From: Bacillota bacterium | GTDB taxonomy: Bacteria; Bacillota; Clostridia; Peptostreptococcales; Anaerovoracaceae | Assembly (NCBI GenBank): GCA_029219125.1 | Contig: JAQXSU010000129.1 | Span: 1 to 37,545 of the forward strand | DNA: 37,545 nucleotides | Reading direction: 5' to 3' | Part shown: piece after piece, positions 25,199 to 32,758 of the stretch | Position numbering within the stretch: the stretch's first letter is position 1 | Layout: each line of letters begins with the position of its first letter | The notes under the pieces: model-generated | The model's database searches: none | The model's input: the letters and a program-made list of their open reading frames with translations, nothing else | What the model was told of the DNA's origin: nothing | Translations under genes and position numbers: made by a program

Positions 25199-25843
25199 AT
25201 GCAGAATGTCATCGTAATCGGAATTGCCGGCGGGACAGGCTCCGGCAAGAGTACCATGATCCATAAGATTAAAGAGGAATTTCATGACGATATCGCCATC
25301 CTCAGCCATGATTTTTATTATAAGTCACATAACGAGATACCTTTCGAAGAACGAAAAAAACTGAACTATGACCATCCGGACGCCTTCGATACGGATCTGA
25401 TGATCCGGCATATTCATCAGCTGAAAAACTGGCAGACGGCTGACCGGCCGGTCTATGACTTCACCATTCACAACCGGATCGATGAGACGGTGCGTGTCAA
25501 TCCTGCCAAGGTGGTGGTGGTGGAAGGAATCCTGATTTTCGAGAATAAACAGCTGAGGGATCTGTGTGATATCAAGGTTTTCATCGACACGGATGCGGAT
25601 GTGCGGATCATCCGCCGTATCCTCCGCGACGTGCGGGAAAGAGGCCGGACTCTGGACTCGGTGGTGAGCCAGTATCTGACCACTGTAAAACCCATGCATG
25701 AGCAGTTCGTGGAGCCGAGCAAAAAATACGCGGATGTCATCATTCCGGAGGGCGGCTACAACCGGGTCGCGCTGGAAATGCTCAATGAGAGGATTCATGC
25801 GCTTCTGAAAAAAAGTGAAGAAGAGGGAGGCAGACGCATTTGA
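25199..25843 (+). CDS. udk: Uridine kinase
   Basis: The protein is 214 residues. P-loop GGTGSGKST (about 10-18), the substrate-binding stretch LSHDFYYK, DHPDAFD and VYDFTIHNR, and the regulatory VVVEGILIF segment identify uridine/cytidine kinase. It phosphorylates uridine and cytidine with ATP or GTP in pyrimidine salvage. GGGGGAA precedes the ATG. It overlaps the next gene by 4 nt (TTGA). Confidence 0.95.
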   Translation: MQNVIVIGIAGGTGSGKSTMIHKIKEEFHDDIAILSHDFYYKSHNEIPFEERKKLNYDHPDAFDTDLMIRHIHQLKNWQTADRPVYDFTIHNRIDETVRVNPAKVVVVEGILIFENKQLRDLCDIKVFIDTDADVRIIRRILRDVRERGRTLDSVVSQYLTTVKPMHEQFVEPSKKYADVIIPEGGYNRVALEMLNERIHALLKKSEEEGGRRI

Positions 25844-26733
25844 CCTGGCTTCTGATTCTGGTTCTCTGCATGCTGTGGGGTCTCTCCTTCCTCGGGACGA
25901 AGGTGCTGCTGGATGTCCTGGCTCCCATGGAAATCCTGGCAGTCCGGTGGATGCTGGCGTTCCTTATGTTTGCCCTGCTTGTGGCCCTTCGGGTCATTAA
26001 AGTGGATTACCGGGGCAAGCCGGTGGGAAAGCTTCTGGCTGCGGCGGCTCTGCAGCCATGTCTGTATTCCATCCTGGAAACCTGGGGTGTGAAACTGACC
26101 ACCGCTTCGGAGACCTCGATTTTCATCGCTCTGGTACCGCTGGTGGTTGTGCTCATGAACCGCCTGTTTTTCAAAAGAAATGTCAACAGGAAGGTGCTGT
26201 TTGCCATCGTTCTGTCTTTCGCCGGGGTGCTGGTCTGTGTACTCTTTTCGCCGGATTTTTCGGCGGGCAGCAAGCTGCTGGGGTATCTGATCCTTATCGG
26301 AGCTGTTACGGCAGGCTCGGGCTATACGGTGTATTCGGCTCGTCTCGGCGCAAAATTTACTCCCATGGAGATCACTTTTGTGCTGACCATTGCGGGAAGC
26401 CTGTTTTTCAATGTACTGTCGCTGGCAGAGGGCAACGGTCTGCAGGCTTACACAGTGTTTTTCAGTGACTTCCGGGTCATGGGGGCGCTGCTGTATCTTG
26501 GTATCGGCTGCTCCTGTGTGGCATACATGATTTTCAACTTCGTCTTATCCCGTATGAAGACGGAGATTGTGGCCACTGTGCAGACCAATCTGATCACTGT
26601 TATCGGTGTGGTGGCGGGAATCCTTCTGGGCGGTGAACCCTGGGGATGGCATACTGTGGCGGGACTTCTGATGACCGTTACGGGCATCTGTATTTCGGCG
26701 CTGGAGGACAGCAGGCAGAAAGCATTGCCCTGA
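25840..26733 (+). CDS. EamA/DMT-family transporter
   Basis: The 297-residue protein starts at TTG 25840, overlapping the udk stop with GGGAGG about nine nt upstream; an ATG at 25870 is the alternative. There are ten hydrophobic segments in two EamA repeats. The early WGLSFLGTKVLL and the second-half GAVTAGSGYTVYSARLG are characteristic. These drug/metabolite exporters move amino acids, nucleosides or other small molecules. Its coupling to udk hints at a nucleoside-related substrate, which is speculation. Confidence 0.87.
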   Translation: MTWLLILVLCMLWGLSFLGTKVLLDVLAPMEILAVRWMLAFLMFALLVALRVIKVDYRGKPVGKLLAAAALQPCLYSILETWGVKLTTASETSIFIALVPLVVVLMNRLFFKRNVNRKVLFAIVLSFAGVLVCVLFSPDFSAGSKLLGYLILIGAVTAGSGYTVYSARLGAKFTPMEITFVLTIAGSLFFNVLSLAEGNGLQAYTVFFSDFRVMGALLYLGIGCSCVAYMIFNFVLSRMKTEIVATVQTNLITVIGVVAGILLGGEPWGWHTVAGLLMTVTGICISALEDSRQKALP

Positions 26734-26809
26734 TGACAGGGAAATCTGTCCTGATGGCAGAAACAGAAATGTGAAAATGAAATAAGTGGATATACATCGC
26801 AGGACGGGC

Positions 26810-26836
26810 TTCTGATCTCATCAGGAGGTATCAGAA
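26810..26836 (+). promoter_or_regulatory. Inverted repeat bracketing the ribosome binding site of the phage-type regulator gene
   Basis: TTCTGAT (26810-26816) and ATCAGAA (26830-26836) flank the GGAGG of the next gene. The alternative hairpin CTGAT-CTC-ATCAG (26812-26824) uses the same left arm and would leave the ribosome binding site free. The two structures are mutually exclusive and could control translation. They are short, so chance is possible. Confidence 0.35.
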
Positions 26837-27240
26837 TGAAGGACTATCAGCTAAAGTCTCTCAAGTCCTGCAAACTGCCGGAAACCGTTTATCGTCAGGC
26901 ATTATGGGCGGTGAAGGATCTTCCGCGGATGAAGGAAAAACTCATGGAACTGGAGGAGATGGCAGACTGCCTTCCGTCGGCATATGTGGATATACCGAGG
27001 AAAAGCGGCGGTACGGTCAGTGACCAGACGGCACAGCTGGCCAGCCGGATGGCGAATCTGGCGTTTCGGATTCAGATGATTGAGGGAAGCCTTCAGGCTG
27101 TCCCGGCAGTGTACCGGGATGGGATTCTGGGAAAGCTGGCATATGGCATTCCCTACAGCGACCGCTTTCATGCCAACACATGGAAGCGGTGGCAGCAGGT
27201 CTACCTGTATCAGGTGGCCATGGAGCTGCACTTGTATTGA
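26836..27240 (+). CDS. Orphan RinA/ArpU-like phage transcriptional regulator
   Basis: The 134-residue protein has AGGAGG before the ATG. It begins with a helical segment (PETVYRQALWAVKDLPRM), passes through a low-conservation SGGTVSDQTAQLASRMANL region, and ends with VYRDGILGKLAYG and HANTWKRWQQVYLYQVAMEL. This resembles the small sigma-region-4-like regulators of Clostridia prophages (RinA/ArpU-like, '...HxNTWxRWKQxFIYxVA...'), which control late or packaging genes. No other phage gene is nearby. It may be a domesticated remnant. The match is by recalled pattern only. Confidence 0.55.
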   Translation: MKDYQLKSLKSCKLPETVYRQALWAVKDLPRMKEKLMELEEMADCLPSAYVDIPRKSGGTVSDQTAQLASRMANLAFRIQMIEGSLQAVPAVYRDGILGKLAYGIPYSDRFHANTWKRWQQVYLYQVAMELHLY

Positions 27241-27255
27241 AGGAACAGTTGGGAG

Positions 27256-27300
27256 GAGCCCCATGGGGTGCGGAAGCACCCCATGGGGCTCTTTCTTTTT
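27256..27300 (+). terminator. Strong intrinsic terminator with a 16-bp perfect stem
   Basis: GAGCCCCATGGGGTGC (27256-27271) pairs perfectly with GCACCCCATGGGGCTC (27276-27291) across a GGAA tetraloop, followed by TTTCTTTTTT. Each arm contains the self-complementary CCCCATGGGG. It isolates the phage-type gene from the Tad operon. Confidence 0.95.
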
Positions 27301-27358
27301 TGTTGTATTCGCCGGGTTTCATGACAGAAACAGGGAAGCTGTAAATAAATGGACGTTT

Positions 27359-27425
27359 TGTCGTTTGCCGTCGAATACTGTCGGATGTGGGCAAAGTATG
27401 TCAGTTTATGTCGAAATATGCAATA
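27359..27425 (+). promoter_or_regulatory. Array of 10-bp-phased Spo0A-box-like repeats
   Basis: Seven units begin exactly every 10 bp: TGTCGTT (27359), CGTCGAA (27369), TGTCGGA (27379), GGGCAAA (27389), TGTCAGT (27399), TGTCGAA (27409) and a degenerate TGCAATA (27419). The unit at 27409 is a perfect Spo0A box (TGTCGAA) and two others differ by one base. Spo0A dimers bind two tandem boxes with 10-bp spacing, as at abrB. The array lies about 110-170 bp upstream of the first Tad gene, a position suited to activation or repression. That Spo0A is the binder is inference. Confidence 0.7.
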
Positions 27426-27472
27426 AAATACATGTAAATTTTTTCTAAACTGTGCTGAAAGTAACGTTTAAA

Positions 27473-27481
27473 TGTGATAAT
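27473..27481 (+). promoter_or_regulatory. Possible -10 region of the Tad operon promoter
   Basis: TG (27473-27474), T and GATAAT (27476-27481) form an extended -10 with one mismatch. No recognisable -35 lies 17 bp upstream (TGCTGA), which would fit an activator-dependent promoter. An alternative TAAAAT at 27424-27429 would put the phased boxes over the -35 region. Confidence 0.4.
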
Positions 27482-27526
27482 CTGTTAGTGTTCAGAAATG
27501 GATAAGAAAACAGGAGGTAAGCGGGA

Positions 27527-28123
27527 ATGAAAAAACGAATCGCCGGGCTGATTCTGATTGTGGCATCTCTGGGATGTCTTGGATTCTGGGAATTCTGGGG
27601 AAGGGAACATCTTTCTTATGAGAAAGTTCTGGTTTTCCGCCAGGATACCGCGAGAAACACTGCAGTAGAGGAAAGTATGCTGGAGGTTGTTTTTATGGAA
27701 GAACCACCGGACGGAGCACTGCGGGCAGAAGATGCATCGAGTCTGATGAATCTGGAAACGGTGCAGTATGTTCCGGCGGGGACACCGCTGTTTTCAGAAT
27801 TCTTTCAGGATCCGAGGTTGTCGGTGGGAGGAACCAGCGGACAGTATGTGCTTTCCATTCCCAATCAGTGGCTTCTGTCTTATCCTCAGACCCTGCGGCG
27901 GGGAGATACGGTTCGTTTCTACTGCGAAGAAGAAATCGTGCTTTCTGCTGTGGTGGCTTATGCCAGGGACAGCAGCAATCAGGAGGTGGTATCTGCAGAT
28001 GATGATCGTCTGAAGGCATCTGCACCGGTCAGTCTTGTGGAAGTCATCGTCGACGAAGAAAAAGCTCTGAAGCTGGGAAAGCTGGGAGAGGAAGGAAAGA
28101 AATTTGTCCTTCTGTACAGCTGA
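27527..28123 (+). CDS. CpaB/RcpC-like SAF-domain protein of the Tad system
   Basis: The 198-residue protein has AGGAGG before the ATG. The N-terminal membrane helix is at about 4-22. A divergent SAF-like beta-clip follows (VQYVPAGTPLFSEFF, YVLSIPNQWLLSYPQTLRRGDTVRFY). CpaB proteins sit at the cell surface of Tad pilus machines; in diderms they work with the secretin, and in Gram-positives they may span the wall. It is assigned by its position first in a Tad operon plus the SAF pattern. Sequence similarity is modest. Confidence 0.7.
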   Translation: MKKRIAGLILIVASLGCLGFWEFWGREHLSYEKVLVFRQDTARNTAVEESMLEVVFMEEPPDGALRAEDASSLMNLETVQYVPAGTPLFSEFFQDPRLSVGGTSGQYVLSIPNQWLLSYPQTLRRGDTVRFYCEEEIVLSAVVAYARDSSNQEVVSADDDRLKASAPVSLVEVIVDEEKALKLGKLGEEGKKFVLLYS

Positions 28124-28175
28124 CACGACTGTCGGAGACAGAAGGTAAAAGACAGGAAAGAATGGAAGACGTGAA

Positions 28176-28958
28176 ATGAAGAAATGTGTGGTATTTTATG
28201 GCGGTGACAGTCAGACGGGGACTACCATGATTGCAGTCTCCGCTGCAGAACTTCTGGCAGGTGCCGGGAAACGGATCCTGCTGATCGGAGCATCCTCCCA
28301 TCCCCTGGATCCATGGCTGCCCCAATCTGCGGAAGCATCTCTGGACGATCTTAACCTGGCATTAAAAGCAGGAACACTGTCGGCAGCGGAAATACGTCAG
28401 ACAGTGATGACAGTACGGGGTGTGGATATTTTGCCGGGTATGCGGAGAGGAAGCAGAGACGGCTTTGGGCATGAGGAAATGAAATCGATCTGCGGCCTGA
28501 TATGGGAAGACTATGACTGGATCCTGGTAGACGGAGGGTGCGAACCGGCGTGCGGTCTGACGATGGCTGCGCTGCAATGCGGACAGAAGGCGGTTCTGGT
28601 GCTTACCCAGCAGGAGAAATGCCTTCTGCGGTTTGAGGCAAAAATCAGTGCTCTGGAACGGGCACTTCCGCCGGAGCAGCTGTATGTGGTGAATAAATTC
28701 AATGCTTCCGGGGCATTTTACACAGAAAAAGAAATGGCAGGAAGAATTGGCTGCAGACCGGATGCAGTGAAAACCATTGCTTATGTACCTTTTGGCTGGC
28801 AGGCGGAAATGGACCGGCTTCCTCTTCTGAACCACCGGAAATTCAGAAGAGATATGGAAAAGATCACTGATTGGATCGAGGAGGATGAAGAATTTGATGA
28901 CAGGCGGACAGGAAGAACGATACGAAGGGTTTTATCAGCTTTGCCGCATGGCAGATAA
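28176..28958 (+). CDS. TadZ/CpaE-like MinD-family protein with altered P-loop
   Basis: The protein is 260 residues. Its fold pattern is SIMIBI/MinD-like: VVFYGGDSQTGTTM at the P-loop position, ILLIGASSHP for the switch I strand, DWILVDGG for Walker B, and LVLTQQEKCLLR. The canonical deviant Walker A KGGxGKT is replaced by GGDSQTGTT, losing both signature lysines, so ATP binding is doubtful. TadZ proteins localise the Tad machine to a cell pole. It has no N-terminal receiver domain, unlike many CpaE/TadZ. It overlaps the CpaF gene. Confidence 0.8.
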   Translation: MKKCVVFYGGDSQTGTTMIAVSAAELLAGAGKRILLIGASSHPLDPWLPQSAEASLDDLNLALKAGTLSAAEIRQTVMTVRGVDILPGMRRGSRDGFGHEEMKSICGLIWEDYDWILVDGGCEPACGLTMAALQCGQKAVLVLTQQEKCLLRFEAKISALERALPPEQLYVVNKFNASGAFYTEKEMAGRIGCRPDAVKTIAYVPFGWQAEMDRLPLLNHRKFRRDMEKITDWIEEDEEFDDRRTGRTIRRVLSALPHGR

Positions 28959-30303
28959 CCTGTTTGAAGAAGACTGGAGGGATACAGATGAGCTGGCCAA
29001 GGCCAGGAAACTGGAGAAAGAAAAACGAGCGATTATGGGATATGAGAAGGAGCGGATGTTTTTCCAGTCCCGGATTGGAGATATGATACGGGAAAGAGGC
29101 TGGCACACAGAGGTCCCGCCGTGGTATGGCAGTCTGGAAGAGGGGATTTTTCATGAAGTATACGGTCTGGCCGGGCTGGCACCCTGGGCATATGACCGAA
29201 CAGAGGAGTATCGGAAGTCATCCTCTGCGAAGCTGATCGGCGACAGGCTCTACTGCCTGATTGACGGAGTTTCTCAGCTGCAGCCTCAGCGCATTCCTGC
29301 AGAGCGTAGGGAGCAGCTAAAGCGTGCATTGCTGCTGGCCACACCCCGGGAACGGCTGGAGGAAGGCTTTCACGAGGTATATCTGCATAATGGGATACGA
29401 ATCACAATTTATTCCGGAGAACGCACGAAAAATGGGCAGGATGTCATGGTATTCCGAAAGTATATCATGGAAGAACTGTCCTTTGAGGAACTGGCAGCTC
29501 TGGGAACGATTCCTGCAGAAGCCATCCCCCTGTTTCGATCTATGATCCGTGTCGGTTTCAATATCCTCATCACCGGACCCGTCCGCTCCGGGAAAACCAC
29601 TTTCCTGCAGGTCTGGCAGAAGCAGGAGGACCCGACGCTGGAGGGACTTGCTGTTTCCACTGATCCGGAAACTCCCTGGCATGACCTGATGCCGCAGGCT
29701 CCCGTCATGCAGCTGGTGGCTGACGGAAAAGAACTGGAGGTTATTTTTAAATCTCTGCTGCGGGGTGATAATGACTACATTCTGCTGGAGGAAATGCGGG
29801 ATGCAGCCGCTTACCGTCTGGCTCTGGAAATCACATCCACCGGCACCATGCGGTGCAAGGCTACCATTCACAGCAGCGGAGCGGTGCAGATTCCGTATAA
29901 GATGGCATCTGCCATATGTGAAACATACGGCGGAAATCTCCAGAATCTGGTGGCACGGGTATTTCAGAATTTTCATCTGGTGTTTCTTTTTCGACAACTC
30001 CCCGGAGACCGGTCACAGAAACGGCTGGCAGAAATCAGTGCATATCGGTACGATGAGGAAGCGGACCAGGTGTCTGTCCATGTGCTCTGCCGTTACATAC
30101 CCGCTGAAGACAGGTGGCACTGGAAAGCCGGCCTGCCATGGCATTCCCTTTATGACGGAGGAATGGACCGGTGGGAGGAAAAGGAGTGGGAGAACATGGA
30201 GAACATCCTGAAAAAACTGGAGCAGCGCAATCCGTTGATGGAAAAGACAACCATTTATCCGCGGTATTACCGGCCGACAGAACGAAGGGAGATACCGGAA
30301 TGA
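28897..30303 (+). CDS. cpaF: CpaF/TadA secretion ATPase of the Tad system
   Basis: The ATG at 28897 has GGAGG 12 nt upstream; the ATG at 28885 touches that site and cannot use it, and the TTG at 28894 is possible. It gives about 468 residues. The C-terminal half is the type II/IV secretion ATPase: Walker A ITGPVRSGKTTF (near residue 225) and Walker B region DYILLEEMRD, followed by TIHSSGAVQIP. The N-terminal region with coiled-coil character (ELAKARKLEKEKRAI) resembles TadA/CpaF. It powers assembly of the Flp pilus-like fibre. The A-box is intact, unlike TadZ. It overlaps TadZ by 62 nt and TadB by 4 nt. Confidence 0.92.
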   Translation: MTGGQEERYEGFYQLCRMADNLFEEDWRDTDELAKARKLEKEKRAIMGYEKERMFFQSRIGDMIRERGWHTEVPPWYGSLEEGIFHEVYGLAGLAPWAYDRTEEYRKSSSAKLIGDRLYCLIDGVSQLQPQRIPAERREQLKRALLLATPRERLEEGFHEVYLHNGIRITIYSGERTKNGQDVMVFRKYIMEELSFEELAALGTIPAEAIPLFRSMIRVGFNILITGPVRSGKTTFLQVWQKQEDPTLEGLAVSTDPETPWHDLMPQAPVMQLVADGKELEVIFKSLLRGDNDYILLEEMRDAAAYRLALEITSTGTMRCKATIHSSGAVQIPYKMASAICETYGGNLQNLVARVFQNFHLVFLFRQLPGDRSQKRLAEISAYRYDEEADQVSVHVLCRYIPAEDRWHWKAGLPWHSLYDGGMDRWEEKEWENMENILKKLEQRNPLMEKTTIYPRYYRPTERREIPE

Positions 30304-31271
30304 AAAAAGGAATGACAGAGGGAATTCTGCTGATTCTGCTGACAGCAGGACTGGTGACAGCGGTTTTGCCGGAACTGGAGGATCTGTACCGGATGGTCAT
30401 GCACAGGATCACGCTGTGGGGGCGCAGTTTTCACAACGAAGATGACTGGCTGTCTATTCGAAGAGAACAGTATGGAAATCGTTTGCCGGAGCATGTGCGA
30501 AGAATGCTGCAGATGACCCTTTCCCTGGGGACCAGACGCAGCGTTCGGGCATTTTTCCTGCTGTCAGGCGGTATGGCGGTTCTGCTGCTGCTTCTTGCTG
30601 CACGCTGGGTTTCCTTCCTGCTGGCCATGACAGCAGCTATCTGCAGCGGTTCTCTTCCGTATCTGCTGCTGCGGTGTATGGTGCAGGAGCGCAGGGTGGC
30701 CAGTTCTATGGAAGGAGAGGTTCTGGTCACGGAGATTCTGAATCATTATAAGATCCATTACTGCAACATGCAGGAAGCCATCGAGACGGCGGCATTACAT
30801 ATGGAAGATGCGCCTCACAGCAGGCAGCTCCTTCTGAACCTTTCAAGAGGTCTGCAGAAGGCATCTACAGCAGCGGAAATGAAGGGACTGATGGAGGACT
30901 TCCGCTTTTCCATAGGAACGTCCTGGGCGTCGATTCTGACAGAAGATATGTACCTTGCATGTTCATCAGGGCTTCGGGTTACAGATTCGCTCAGCGACCT
31001 GGCTGCATCCATGCGTGAAGCCAGAAAACTGGAGGAATTAAACCGCAGGGAGAATAATGAAGCCCGTCTGATCCTGAAATATCTGGTTCCTGCAGGCAGT
31101 CTGCTGATGACAGTTGGAGGAGTCCGCTTCTTTGGGCTTTCCATGGAAGAATTTCTCAGGTACCAGTTCAGAACCGGACCGGGAATCACATGGTTCCTGC
31201 TGACCTTCGTGACGTATCTTGCGGCCATCTTTGTCCATCTGCTGCTTTCCAGAAGAAAGTTTGATCTTTAA
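30300..31271 (+). CDS. tadB: TadB-like inner-membrane platform protein
   Basis: The ATG at 30300 overlaps the CpaF stop (ATGA); a longer in-frame start at 30171 would lie inside CpaF and is rejected. The product is 323 residues. Membrane segments lie near 8-22, 85-120 and two at the C-terminus (about 255-275 and 290-315). The cytoplasmic helical region (EARKLEELNRRENNEARLILKYL) fits a T2SSF/TadB platform protein. It couples the CpaF motor to the growing fibre. Recognition rests on topology and position more than on strong motifs. Confidence 0.72.
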   Translation: MKKGMTEGILLILLTAGLVTAVLPELEDLYRMVMHRITLWGRSFHNEDDWLSIRREQYGNRLPEHVRRMLQMTLSLGTRRSVRAFFLLSGGMAVLLLLLAARWVSFLLAMTAAICSGSLPYLLLRCMVQERRVASSMEGEVLVTEILNHYKIHYCNMQEAIETAALHMEDAPHSRQLLLNLSRGLQKASTAAEMKGLMEDFRFSIGTSWASILTEDMYLACSSGLRVTDSLSDLAASMREARKLEELNRRENNEARLILKYLVPAGSLLMTVGGVRFFGLSMEEFLRYQFRTGPGITWFLLTFVTYLAAIFVHLLLSRRKFDL

Positions 31272-31299
31272 ACGTTGACACGGGGAAAGGAGGAAAACC

Positions 31300-31971
31300 A
31301 TGAGGGAAGCTGTGTTTCCTGCATTCTGTCTGCTGCTGTACGGTACGGGAGGACTGAGCTTTTTTATGGGCAGGACAAGTGAGCCGGCTGATCGGAGCAC
31401 TCTGGCGGGATGGATCAGAATGCTGGGCAGAAGAATGAAAGAAAATCTCTCTCTCTGGCCGTCAGCTGCTGCGGCGCTGGAAAAACGACACCGGCAGACG
31501 CAGGGGAAAAAACTGGAGCCGGAAATCTACAACAGCGGTCTGCTTCTGAAAAATCTGGCCCTGACAAGAAAGGAGGCAGCGTTTTCCGCGGACTATCTCT
31601 ATGAAAAGCTGATGGAACATTCCGAAAAGCTCCGCCCTGTTTATGCGGAAATGCTGTCTTTATACCGGGCCGGAAAGGATCGGGATGCCTTTCGGCTGGT
31701 GGCAGAGCGCTGCCCCACCAGGGCGGGAAGAAATTTCAGCCTGGTTCTGGAAAAGGTGGGTACAATCCGACCCGACGAACTGGTGGATCAGATGGAGGTG
31801 TTTCAGGAGATGATACGGCAGCAGAAAATGACAGAAGATATCCGAAGGGTACAGAGAAACAGTCTGATCACCACGGTCATGGCCACTGCAGCGGTATTTC
31901 TGCTGGTCATAGACTTCGCTGTTGTGGTGGTATTCATGCATACCATGACAATACTTGAATTTGTGTTTTGA
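31300..31971 (+). CDS. tadC: TadC-like inner-membrane platform protein
   Basis: The protein is 223 residues with AAAGGAGG before the ATG. There is a short hydrophobic N-terminus (to about 25), a long helical cytoplasmic stretch and a final membrane segment (about 190-217). It occupies the usual TadC position right after TadB. It is shorter than typical TadC (about 280-320), suggesting a reduced platform. Assignment is by context and topology. Confidence 0.65.
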   Translation: MREAVFPAFCLLLYGTGGLSFFMGRTSEPADRSTLAGWIRMLGRRMKENLSLWPSAAAALEKRHRQTQGKKLEPEIYNSGLLLKNLALTRKEAAFSADYLYEKLMEHSEKLRPVYAEMLSLYRAGKDRDAFRLVAERCPTRAGRNFSLVLEKVGTIRPDELVDQMEVFQEMIRQQKMTEDIRRVQRNSLITTVMATAAVFLLVIDFAVVVVFMHTMTILEFVF

Positions 31972-31987
31972 GAGGAGCGATGAGAAA

Positions 31988-32164
31988 ATGAAAAACCTGA
32001 TCATTATTATCGGAACGATTATACTGGGTGCAATCATCGTAAATACGCTGGTGCTGGGAGACGGAAACTCCCTGAAAACGGCTGCTTCTGATATCATGAG
32101 CCGGGGAACGGCAGCCATTTCAGAAAATCTGACCTTTGGCGGAGCGGCACAGGGAGGCGAGTAG
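31988..32164 (+). CDS. Flp-like small pilin, paralog 1
   Basis: The 58-residue protein starts at ATG 31988 (the earlier in-frame ATG at 31955 overlaps TadC and lacks a ribosome binding site). It is MKNLIIIIG, a hydrophobic helix to about residue 25, then GDGNSLKTAASDI and a short hydrophilic tail. It is in the Flp pilin position after TadC. There is no classical type IVb prepilin leader (no charged leader ending G, then E at +5), so a processing peptidase may not be needed. It shares MKNLII...LGA.I...GDG..SLK with the next gene, so the two are duplicates. Confidence 0.7.
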   Translation: MKNLIIIIGTIILGAIIVNTLVLGDGNSLKTAASDIMSRGTAAISENLTFGGAAQGGE

Positions 32165-32165
32165 A

Positions 32166-32324
32166 ATGAAGAATCTGATTATCGTACTGGGGCTGATGCT
32201 GCTTGGCGCTGTCATCTTTCAGATGATGGTCGGTGACGGACCGGATTCACTGAAAAGTACAGTGGCCATGGTAATGCGTCATCAGATCAGTCAGTATGCC
32301 GGTCAGGAGGTGGGTACCCTGTGA
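32166..32324 (+). CDS. Flp-like small pilin, paralog 2
   Basis: The 52-residue protein has a start ATG two nt after the previous stop codon and a ribosome binding site (GGGAGG) inside the previous gene's end. It reads MKNLIIVLG, membrane helix, GDGPDSLKSTVAM. It aligns with its neighbour over the N-terminal 35 residues. It overlaps the next gene by 4 nt (GTGA). Too short for a standard gene caller to favour, but supported by conservation with the upstream paralog. Confidence 0.68.
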   Translation: MKNLIIVLGLMLLGAVIFQMMVGDGPDSLKSTVAMVMRHQISQYAGQEVGTL

Positions 32325-32758
32325 AAGATCTGATTACAGCGGTGGCTTCTCTGATGCTGCTTCTGCTTTTCGTCCTTCAGTTTGCCGGCAATCAGAACCT
32401 GCATACCCGGATGTTCCGGGCAGATATGGCCATCGAAAACTTCCGGGATGCTGCCGGACTGCAGGGATACATCAGCGATGAGAACCGAAGTCTGCTGTCG
32501 GAAAGCCTTGCAGGGATCTGCGGCTGCAGTCCGGAGGAGATTCTGGTTGAAGCAGAAGACAGCAGGCAGCCGAAGCCGGAAGGCACGCTGCTTCATTACC
32601 GGGTCGGATATCCGCTGAAGGATCTGGTGGCTGCCGCTGCCATGCTGGGCATTTTACCGGAGGAAAACCGTGTCTGGATGGAGGACGAAGGATGGGTAGT
32701 AAGCCGGTTTTACATCTCGGAAAAACCGTCGGTGTCTGAAGAGGAAAATGCAGAATGA
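32321..32758 (+). CDS. Tad-operon single-pass membrane protein (TadE-like pseudopilin candidate)
   Basis: The 145-residue protein starts at a GTG overlapping the previous stop, and GGAGG lies upstream. It begins MKDLITAVASLMLLLLFVLQF, a single membrane helix, then a soluble domain containing RADMAIENFRDA and a paired-cysteine CGCS. A TadE/TadF-type minor pilin or pseudopilin is likely from its place and N-terminal helix, although the usual GxxxxE motif of TadE is absent. It shares the MK(N/D)LI start with its three neighbours. Confidence 0.6.
   Translation: MKDLITAVASLMLLLLFVLQFAGNQNLHTRMFRADMAIENFRDAAGLQGYISDENRSLLSESLAGICGCSPEEILVEAEDSRQPKPEGTLLHYRVGYPLKDLVAAAAMLGILPEENRVWMEDEGWVVSRFYISEKPSVSEEENAE

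Noticed and set aside
27302-27526. CRISPR-like or tandem repeat array in the Tad leader
   Set aside because: The repeats are only 10 bp long, degenerate and contiguous without spacers, so they fit a regulator array rather than a CRISPR.
28130-28142. Hairpin CTGTC-GGA-GACAG between CpaB and TadZ genes
   Set aside because: It is only five base pairs without a T-run and is probably chance.
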